DNA of 64,000 bases, from contig NW_026944389.1 in NCBI RefSeq assembly GCF_033439725.1, positions 2,356,001-2,420,000 of the forward strand, given 5' to 3'. Below, piece by piece: positions 12,061-20,830 of this stretch. Numbering within the stretch: the stretch's first letter is position 1; every line of letters begins with the position of its first letter. The notes beneath the pieces were generated by a model. The model was not told where the DNA came from. It was given only the letters and a program-made list of their open reading frames with translations, and did not search any database. The position numbers were made by a program, and so were the translations under genes. Source of the DNA: Neurospora tetraspora (taxonomy: Eukaryota > Ascomycota > Sordariomycetes > Sordariales > Sordariaceae).

Positions 12061-13039
12061 TAAAAGGGTATTTACGTATAAATAGGGTTACTTTTAAAAA
12101 TTAATAATTAGTAGTACTATTAAATTTAAAAAGAAATATAATTATAGGAAAAATAGAATTAGTAAAAAACGATATTTTATTTAATTACCATAATAAAATC
12201 CTACTATTTAAATTAAACGTAATCTTAATAATAGATATTAAGAATATTAATATAAATAAATCTAATCCCCCTATAAAGGACCCTATTTACTAAGAAAACG
12301 TAGAACGTAGAAAGGAATTAATAAAAAAAGAGGATTAATAATATTAAGCCGAGGTAGAATTAAAACGATGCTAGCTAATTCAGGCGTATATCTTAAAATT
12401 GGAAGAAGTATTAGAGAAAGAAGATATAAAATTAGAAGAGAAAGAAAGCTTACTAGATTAGAAACCTATAGAACTAAATTAATAATAGTTCGGCCGATTT
12501 TTGGCCGCCGGATATTTAGGCTGAAAATTGTAGAAAATAGAAAGAGAGTTCGGGGAGGATTTTAGGGAACCGGTAATACTTTCGCCTAAAAAAAGCAAAC
12601 TAGTAGAATTATTATTACTCTTCCCGTACTAAGATGAAAGGGGCCTATATTATTTAAATAAAGAATAAGGATAGGTAAAATATAACTATTAAATTTAGTT
12701 ATAGTGAATGTAATTGTTTTTAATTATTATATTTATTACTACAAAGCGAAATTCGAATTTATTAGCCTTTATAACATCGAAGAATTAATAGAAGTAAGAA
12801 AGACCGAGGCCTTAGAGGAAGACGAAGATAAAGTTAGGTATATAGTAATAGAGAGAGTTCTAATCGATTACTATAGTAATAAGGAGTTAAAAGTATTTAA
12901 TAAATTTTAATTTAATATATTTTTAAAATATAAATTGGACGTTAATTAAATAATTACTTTAGAGGAGGGGTAACGATTAGAATAATTAGGCGTTAATTCG
13001 TTATATTAAATAATATTAAAAGAATTGGAAGAATATTGC

Positions 13040-13600
13040 CGCTATATTATTAAGAACTTATCGAAGGGATTTATCGAAGTAAATTTAGTACTTTAGGTAC
13101 CGTTGGTTTTATTCGTTCTAAAAGCGAATAGTAGAGGATTGAAGTTCTATACAGATTATAAAAAATTGAATATTATTTCGAAAAAGGATTAATATCCTTT
13201 TTCTTTAATCGAAGAAACATTAATATAAATTAATTAAGTTAAAATATTTATTAAAATAGATATTTAGTAAGTATTTTATTAGATAAGAATATTAGTAGGC
13301 TAAGAGGACTTAATTACGTTCTGGATAAACTTTAGGGTATATTACTATAAAATTCTTCCTTCCAGACTATATAGAAGCTTATCTTCCTTTTAAAGGTTTA
13401 TTAATAACGAATTAATAAGTTATTAACATTTTTATAACGCTTATATTGATAATATTTTTATTCTTTCTAATAATTTTAAAGAATATAAATTTTATATTAA
13501 AAAAGTCCTGTAACGGTTATAGAAAGTTAAATTTTTAAGGTTTATTATTAGTATAAACGGTATTACTATTAATTTAAAAAAAATTGCGGTTGTAGAATAT
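13040..13600 (+). pseudogene. Gypsy reverse transcriptase remnant with altered YxDD
   Basis: Around 13150 the translation gives YTDYKKLN, followed by a P-F-S-L-I segment, the degenerate form of the conserved DYRKLN...PLPLI stretch. The catalytic YxDD box appears as Y-I-D-N (codons at 13442-13453): the second Asp codon has become AAT, a TG-to-TA change of RIP type. The element is catalytically dead by this change alone, apart from many stops. Confidence 0.75.
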
Positions 13601-13619
13601 TAGTTAAAGCCGAATAATT

Positions 13620-15010
13620 TTAAAGTAGTATAAATTTTCTTCTGATTTTATAATTTCTACCGAAAGTTTATTCGAAACTTCGGAAAAATAGTCTGGCCGC
13701 TTACAGCCTTAACGAGGAAGGATAAAGTATTCGATTAAAATAAAGAATATTAAAAGGCCTTCGATGCTTTTAAATATTCCTTTACTTACGCCCTTATATT
13801 AATATATTTCCTTTATAGCCAGGATATTAGGTTAGAAACGAATATATTTAATAGCGTATATACTAGGGTATTATTTTAAAAGTAGGAAGAGGAATAGTAC
13901 CTAATAGCCTATTACTTTAAAATTATAGCCTTAACGGAATTAAATTATCTTATATACAATAAAGAGTTGTTAGCCGTTATTAAAGCCCTCAAAATATAGA
14001 GGCTAGAATTAAAAGGAGGACCGTTTATAACCTTTACCGATTACTAAATATTAGAATTAGGGGGATAGCTCAGTCGGAAAGATTTGAACTTGGTTTACCT
14101 TCGGTTTCATCCGAAAGGTCGTGGGTTCGAATCCCGCTCCCCTCTCTTTCATCAGATTTTCGGATGAAATTTCTTCCCCGCTTTCCTCCCTAAATAAGCA
14201 TTAAAAATATAGAAGGCCTGCTCTAGTTTAAAACTCTAACAATATGTGACTAGGTACGTGTAAAATTTATCCCTATTTGAAGAAATGGCCTCTCTCTCCG
14301 CTTTAGCCAATAGGGTCTTAAAATTGGAACCCTACTCCTAAAATCTATTTTAGAGCTATAATATTAATTCGGTATTAAAATCCAAAACCCGTACGGCGAC
14401 TATAACAATTAGCTAATTACGTTATCTCTTATTAATCTCGGCCTATATAAGTATATATATATAAGTAATCGATAGAAGTTAATTGGCGAAGAATTCTAAT
14501 GAGTAAAACCCTTCCCCTCTATTCCTATACCTTAAAAATAGGATAAAGAACCACCCGACGAAAAATACGGCACCGAAGTGCCGGGTAGGGGGGGCGGGGT
14601 CTTGGAATTAACTAATTAGAAGTAGCGAAGTCCACCAGAACGAAAAATAATAATAAGAAAAGACGATAAATAACAAAGTAACTAAAATCTCCTCCGGGCG
14701 TAACGTGGTAAGGCGGCGTATTAGGTGCGGAGGTTAGAGTTAGGGTTAGAAATAGGGTAGCTAGGGGTTTTCATCCGTTATACGGTTTTTCCTCTAGAGT
14801 AAGAAAGGAAGTAGTACCGCATACCCACTGGGTAAAACTATAGTATAGTTTAGCGTGATAAGATAATATATATAATATTAGAATATTTTCTAATAAAGAG
14901 ATTATTTAATTTATAATAAATAATATAGGCAAAATTATTATTAAAATATACCTTCGAAATAATTTATCGGCCGGGTAAGGATAATATAGCGGCGGATACC
15001 CTTTCCTATA
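13620..15010 (+). pseudogene. Gypsy RNase H remnant, split by an 816-bp insertion
   Basis: The left part (13620-14057) shows a [12 protein letters not shown] connection, then an L-E-T-N motif (consensus L-E-T-D, again Asp to Asn) and an ELNYLIYNKELLAVIKAL-like stretch. It ends in a TDY-I-L-E motif. After the insertion the frame resumes at about 14885 with F-L-I-K, followed by a YRPGKANGAADALS-like segment near 14965-15010. Dropping one copy of the 11-bp duplication joins the two halves as the family motif D-x-x-x-L-E-Y-F. Confidence 0.75.
14058..14873 (+). mobile_element. tRNA-headed SINE-like insertion with 11-bp target duplication
   Basis: An 816-bp insert lies inside the Gypsy RNase H region. 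Both sides carry AATATTAGAAT (14047-14057 and 14874-14884). The head is tRNA-related: TAGCTCAGTCGG (14066-14077) fits the Pol III A box and GGTTCGAATCC (14124-14134) is a perfect B box. A 5-bp T stem GTGGG/CCCGC and a 7-nt acceptor-like pair (AGGGGGA with TCCCCTC) can be drawn, but the D and anticodon arms are irregular, so it is not a normal tRNA gene. The 3' end is an AT-rich tail (ATAATATATAT). CA/TG dinucleotides survive in its first part, unlike the flanks, so it arrived after most of the RIP or escaped it. No protein frame is recognised. SINE is the best class; the length is large for one. Confidence 0.7.
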
Positions 15011-15399
15011 AAACCGAAGAATTAAAAATAATATTATAAAAAAAGAATAACTAACGTATATTAAAATTATTAAAACTTAAGAATAATTATTTTATATATA
15101 CGGGCGATAAGGTAAATACTCCAATCGTTAAATTGAATGCTATTTTCGAAACTTAAAATAAAAATACGGAGTAAGGAGAAGAATTAAGAATAGGTTCGTC
15201 CTTCCTATTAGTAGACGAACTATTAGAAATTAATTATATAAATAAATTCCTATTAGTCTACCGAATTAAAGTATCAGTAGAACTATTAAATTCTTACTTA
15301 ATATTACGGGATAACCTATTATTATACGATAAAAAATTAGTAGTTTTAGAAATAGAGTATTTAAGAATAAGGGTAATAAAGGTAGGCTATAAATTATTA

Positions 15400-16400
15400 G
15401 TAATAACGTACTTAGGGCGCAATAAAACGAGAAAATTACTAGGCCGATAGTATTGGTAATTAAGGATAACGGCTGATATAAATAGATACGTTAATAATTA
15501 TTAAACATATTATTTATTAAAGGTTCCCTAAAATAAAATACTAAAATTCTTATACCCCTAGTTTATGATTTATAATAATAGAATTAGTAATTTATTATCG
15601 TCGATTTTAAAAGTATATTTAAAGATAAAACCTACGGTAATAATAATTTAATAATAATAGTAGACCGCTTAACGAAAGTATTATAGTATTATCTATATTA
15701 CAATATGGTAATAATAAAGTAAACGGTATAATTATACTACGAAGGACTATATTAAATATACGGTTTACTGCGAAATATTACGAAAAATAGAGGGCTATAA
15801 TTTAAATCCGAATTTACGTAAAAGATAGCTAAAATATTTAATATCGAATAAAAATTAAATTCCGTAGGATATTCTTAAACTATTAATTAAACGAAAATTA
15901 TAAATTAATATATTAATTAATACTTATATTTTTATATCAACTATAATCAGGATAATTAGTCGAAAATAGACTTAGCGTTGAATACGATATAGGCCGCCCT
16001 ACTTTATAATAATTTGGTAGGGCTAATACTATACGAAGTATCGTTCGGGTTCCTTATAAATTTTCCGTTCTATTAGGAAAGAAAGATAGAGGTAATAAAA
16101 GGATATTTATAACGGGTAGAAGTATAGAAAATAGTAAAAATATTATATTAATACTACGAATAGGCTTAAACAGTTATTCAAAAAATTTAGGAATAGTAAA
16201 TAAAATAGACTAATCGTTACTAGAGAACCTCCGACTTCTAAATAAGTAATAAAATATTTATTATTAAAAAAGGTTAATCTATAAATTACCCTAGTAATAA
16301 ATTAGATTATTTATTAATAAAAATACTTTACGAAATTATTGAAATAAAGGGGGTATTCTACGAATTAAATTTGTTAGAAAATTAGAGGGGTAATTAAATA
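15400..16400 (+). pseudogene. Gypsy integrase remnant
   Basis: Near 15473-15530 a zinc-binding region is visible in which NNCHTC-like positions read N-N-Y-stop-T-Y. The core region begins about 15597 with VDF-K, then IVDRLTK and a G-L...I-T-K-N-R-G segment, matching the integrase order D...VDRLTK...GLP...SDRG. Stops and Cys-to-Tyr changes are frequent. Confidence 0.7.
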
Positions 16401-16900
16401 TATTATATAAATACGCTACAAAAGGACTTAAATAACCTTTTACTAGAATAGGCTAATAAGAATTTAATAACGATTCTTATTAAAGGAAACAATAATGAAA
16501 GAGAAGTAAAAGAGTAGGAAATAAAAAAAATTCTAACTTCGAAGCTAGTAAGTAATATCCTCCAATATTAAGCGAAATAAAAAGGCTAGGACTCTAACCT
16601 TGAATAGTATAAGGTAAAATATTTTAAGAATATAATAAAGAAATTATTTACCTTCTATAAAGAGAATTTAAATAAACCCGGACTACTAAAGAAATTGGGG
16701 GTTTAAATCAAAATAGCATTAAATAGAAAGGTAGTAAAGAAATATAAGGAAGATAATTACCCTATTAAAACGATAATATGAATTAAAATACGGCGTAGAA
16801 AAAAATAATAAGGGTTAATAAAGCGATAGTTGAAAATATTCAATTATAGACCGTAACTTTAATTATATAATATAGCGGCGTAGCGTAATAACTTATAAAG

Positions 16901-18250
16901 TTATATAAAAAAAAAAAGCTCCGCGAAATGTTGAAACGCGGGTTCTTAGTTGACGACGATAGTAAAACCAATTTTAATATTAAAATCGTATTTAGGACGT
17001 CCGATTACCCCTATTTACGATGTTACATTAATTGCGTATCGGAGACGCGGGTATTATAGCGGTTAGGAATAACGGCGGCAGTTTGGCAACGAATTAATAT
17101 ACGCTCGGAAATCCCGCGGCCGGAATACTGACAACAACGACGACGGCTAATAACGCCGAACCCGAAGCCTCCGCGGCCCTAAAACCCCCTTAGGAAAATA
17201 TAGAAAAATTCCTTCTAGAGGCTATAAATTTCCTTAGTATTGATAGCCTATTTAACGCCTATATAGCGTAGGCGGAAAAACTCTTCAATACTATTAAGGA
17301 TATTTTATATATATAAAGCTAAATACTTTAATTTTGTAATATTATTATTAAATAGTTTAAAAACGATATAAAAGAATTAAAGAAAATAGTCGCCGATATT
17401 ATGAAAAAATAAGTAACCCCCTTAAAGATTTAGGCCGCTATAGCCGCGGATTTAAAGATCCGACCGATAAGCTTAAAGCAATTTTACCTTATTCCGATAA
17501 GTATTTAAACCTTTATCCCCCTCTGAACCGAGTAATATTTAATAATTAAATTAAATAATATATTACTCTTTCTAGAATAAGAAAGGCGTATGGTAAACGA
17601 TATTATATAAATAATTAATTAAAAGTACCCGAAAGCTAACGTTAAAATTATTACGAAATTACATTTTAACGGAAATTATATTATTATATTCAGAGAGGAA
17701 GGGAGGAATTAGTATTTAAAGAATTAAATTTAAGTAATATATATCTTCTATAAAAACGTAATAATCATATTCTATATAATTTCGGTAATAGTGTATAGCA
17801 TGCTATAGGTTCTTATTAATAATTTTGAACTAGAAAAATTAATTAGAGAAATATCCGAAGCGAATAAAATTAAAATTATTAAAGCGAAAGTATTTTAGAG
17901 GAAGTATAGGAGTGAAAAAGGTTCTTTCCTCTTAGAGGTTACTATTATAGACAATAGGGTTTACTTTATTAGGGATTCCCTCTTTTAAATACAATATAAT
18001 CCTTTAGTAGTATTATAATTATTAGGAGTTTAATTATTTATATAATTATTATCCTAAGGAGAAAGACGTATAGTACTTCCGTTGTATTAAGAAGAGATAT
18101 TCGAATAAAATAATAAAGGATACAGAAATTAATTACCCTTCTAATTAATAATCCGATTTCGTAAAGTACTTTCCTTATAATTATAATGGATATTTTGCGT
18201 TTTTTTTGCGATTGCTTGCTTATAAAAGCGGCGTTCGGCCGCTCTTTTAC
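16901..18250 (+). pseudogene. Second gag-like retroelement remnant (tentative)
   Basis: From about 16910 the sequence is richer in CG and Ala/Pro-type codons (17120-17200), then continues with a Lys/Asp/Leu-rich frame broken by stops. Composition and style resemble a retroelement gag leader, but I cannot match a specific family. It may be the 3' part of the Gypsy element or a separate element. Strand is a guess from frame openness. Confidence 0.3.
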
Positions 18251-20382
18251 GACGTTTATAGAATATTTATATATATTTGCTTAGTAGGCAGAACCGATTA
18301 TAATTGATAAAATGTTAGCCCTTAACTAATTTAAAATCATTTAACTAGCTGATAAAATTATATAATAATAACTTTTTTAATAAATATAAATTACAACAAT
18401 ATAGGAACTGGAAAGGGACGATCCCTTTATAACGTTTATTTAATTATAATTTATACCCGTTAACGAAGATAGCGATTTAGAGATTTTAGAATCCGAATAA
18501 TAATAAATAATAGTTAATAAAAAAAGCGGCCTTTATATAAAAGTATTGAAAGAATTCTACGTTAAACTAAATATAGTTAGAGCGAAATATTAGAAGAGAA
18601 TCCTTAGGATATTGAATATTATTATTAAATCCAACCTTTAATTATATTAGAAGAACGCTATTTAAATTTTTATTATATAAATTTAAAAAGCTTATATTAG
18701 AATATAGCCAAGGTATATTATAGGATAAAAATTATATTAAAAGTAGAAGATTATTATAATATTATAGTATTATAAGAATTAGGCTAAAGCGTAGCTATAA
18801 GTAGTATCTTTAATATTAGGGCTTCCTATTATAAAGTATTTAATAAAACTAATTAAGGACACGCGGCGCTATATATAAATAATTGCCCAGGCAATAGGTT
18901 AATTCTTTTTACTGTAATAACTTTCTTCGCGTAAACTTTTCCTCGTATTCTAATTTTGAAATTAATTATAAAATTATTTAAATTTTAAAACGTAATATTA
19001 TTCATTTTATAATTAATACTGGTTTTATACGAATATAGGAAATTATTATTAAATAAAATATTTAGCTCTAATCCGTTTACTACCTAGCCTCCTTTTTTAA
19101 ATTGTATTAAAGTAGGTAGCCTTCTTTATTAAATATTTAGAGGTAAACGTTAAAAGTAGCCTATTTTATTATTTTAACTGCCTTTCCGCTAACGCTTTTT
19201 ATTTTTACATAGTATTCTTCGATAGAATATTCTAGCGTACTTAAAAATTATTTACTAATAAAAGTCCGACTGGTATTTGGATTTAATATACGTCGATAGG
19301 TGTTCCGAATACGGAGGGTAATGCCTTTACGCGTATATAAGTAAAATTTAAAAATAGGGAATTATTAACGTCCTTTAGCAGTTAACGGAGTATTTTTTTT
19401 AATTATAGCGGTACTTTATCTATAAGAGATAGGTACATTCTTTTTAATTATATTTAAGGAGGGAGAACGAAGCTGGACGGAACTTTTATTCATATATTTA
19501 TGTATTTTAAAATATTTAAATATATTATTTTGAAATTTATAAAATTTATAATAATAACCGTAGGTACGTTTTTTTAATAAGTTTAGAGATTTAGTACGGA
19601 CCTTTTTATCCTCGGGTAATTTCTTCATTTTATATTTAAAAGCGTAAACTCTAAATCTAGTTAATAAAGAATACAATTTATAATATTTATAATAAATTTA
19701 TAAAGTATTAAGAATTATATACGATCTTTATACTTTTTCGATATTAGTATCCGGTTCGATTTCGCTAGTTAATAATTCGGTAGCGGTAGTTTCGGCGGCT
19801 TCCTCCCCGATTAAATAGATTCCTATTTTATTATAGAGTTTTTTAAATCTATTATAATTTTCAAAATCGTTAATAGTACCCGCGGGTTTAAGGGTAGAAA
19901 AATTATTTAGTTTTATAAATCGAACGGTTTTATCGTATTTATCGAACCTGTCTTTATTATAAGACAATTTATTAAATATATTTTTATTTTAATATTATTT
20001 ATTAGAAGCTGCTCTCTACTTAATTACTATAATTAGGATTACTTTAACTTTAGTGATAACCTTTATATAGTTAGCGAAAATATTCCTTTTTTTACTATCG
20101 GTAAGCGGGCGGAAGTATTATTTAATACGAAGATTTAGACTATTTGAAATTTGCATTATAATGCTATACTAATTAGCAGAGTCGTTTTTACCTATTATAC
20201 CTATAGTTCGAATATTTTTGAATTAACTTTGCGCGTATTAAATTAAAAATCCTCCGTCTTCGGCAATTTAATTTAATATAAAATAGCCTTTCGTAAATTT
20301 AAATATTATTATAGCGGCGTCGGGTAAGAAACGCTCGACGAATTTTTATAGTAGGATATTGATACGGGGGGTTTGATGGTGC
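18251..20382. other. Unidentified RIP-degraded repeat with two minus-strand open stretches
   Basis: On the minus strand, open stretches of 79 and 86 codons (19967..19728 and 19676..19416) are separated by about 50 bp and look like pieces of one former reading frame. The first has an acidic, non-repetitive composition (LIGEEAAETTATELL); the second is Lys/Tyr-rich. Neither matches a transposon domain I know. Elsewhere stops are dense in all frames. Confidence 0.35.
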
Positions 20383-20700
20383 TGTCACGATTAGACAGGT
20401 GCTTCCATATACTACGATGCAATAGGCAAAACGTAGTATAGAAATAAAAAGAAGAGATAATGTAAAAGAAAGGAGGAGGCTATCCTAGCCAGCCGTTTGT
20501 ATAGAAAGGATATACTATGCGAGAGCCAGAGTATAGGCTATAGAGTAGCCTGAGCACTATAGTCTGGATGGCCAGATTGGGCATAGCAGCCTCCATGGCA
20601 GCCCAGCTAATCTGGGCTGTTATTACTAGTCTAAGCTATAATACAGGAAAGGTAGGGTAATCTAGGGATTACCCTATCAAATATAAATACCATTACTTTT
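20383..20700. repeat. Hairpin-rich repeat terminus at the right edge of the RIP block
   Basis: Begins TGTCACGA, an LTR-like start, where composition shifts to near-normal GC and CA/TG reappear. It contains three perfect inverted repeats: ATACTACG/CGTAGTAT (20409-20416, 20432-20439), CAGCCCAG/CTGGGCTG (20599-20606, 20612-20619) and a 10-bp stem TAGGGTAATC/GATTACCCTA (20653-20662, 20667-20676). It could be an LTR or a fold-back element. No second copy is present in the window. Confidence 0.4.
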
Positions 20701-20830
20701 CCAATTTCTCTTTTATTTATTATTTATTTTAGTAAATTACTAAATTATTATTAATTTCCCTAATATAGTATAGAATATTATTAATAAATATTTAGTTCCT
20801 TAGCTTCATGTTTTTGTTCCGTTTTTCTTG

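Larger units (their letters stand above)
9554..16900 (+). mobile_element. RIP-degraded Ty3/Gypsy retrotransposon (gag-pol remnant)
   Basis: Plus-strand frames show, in order, protease, reverse transcriptase, RNase H, then the integrase zinc-binding and DDE core regions: Gypsy order. Stops occur every few dozen codons. Its own LTRs were not identified, so both borders are approximate; the stretch 9554-11850 is presumed gag and upstream sequence without a recognised motif. The RNase H region is split by a later SINE-like insertion (14058-14873). Nothing here can encode a functional protein. Confidence 0.8.
5284..20830. other. RIP-degraded heterochromatin-like block of nested transposons
   Basis: About 15.5 kb of strongly AT-rich sequence in which CA and TG dinucleotides are nearly absent, TA is in excess and CG survives. 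That is the dinucleotide footprint of repeat-induced point mutation, which converts CpA to TpA. Recognisable transposon protein frames are broken by many TAA/TAG stops. The block contains at least two LTR families, a Copia-like gag remnant, a Gypsy pol and a later SINE-like insertion, listed separately. No host gene was found in it. By analogy with Neurospora it is probably DNA- and H3K9-methylated (inference). Confidence 0.9.

Noticed and set aside
12368-12910. Short open frames (65-68 codons) within the Gypsy block as genes
   Set aside because: They are chance survivors between RIP stops in the protease-to-RT interval of the dead pol, not independent genes.
14058-14145. A genuine nuclear tRNA gene
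   Set aside because: A and B boxes and the T arm are good, but the D stem does not close and no 5-bp stem with a 7-nt anticodon loop can be placed. The flanking target duplication covers a larger insert, so a tRNA-derived element fits better.
5284-20830. CRISPR array or tandem satellite
   Set aside because: The only regular repeats are two to four 20-bp units inside LTRs; there are no spacers, and the organism is a eukaryote.
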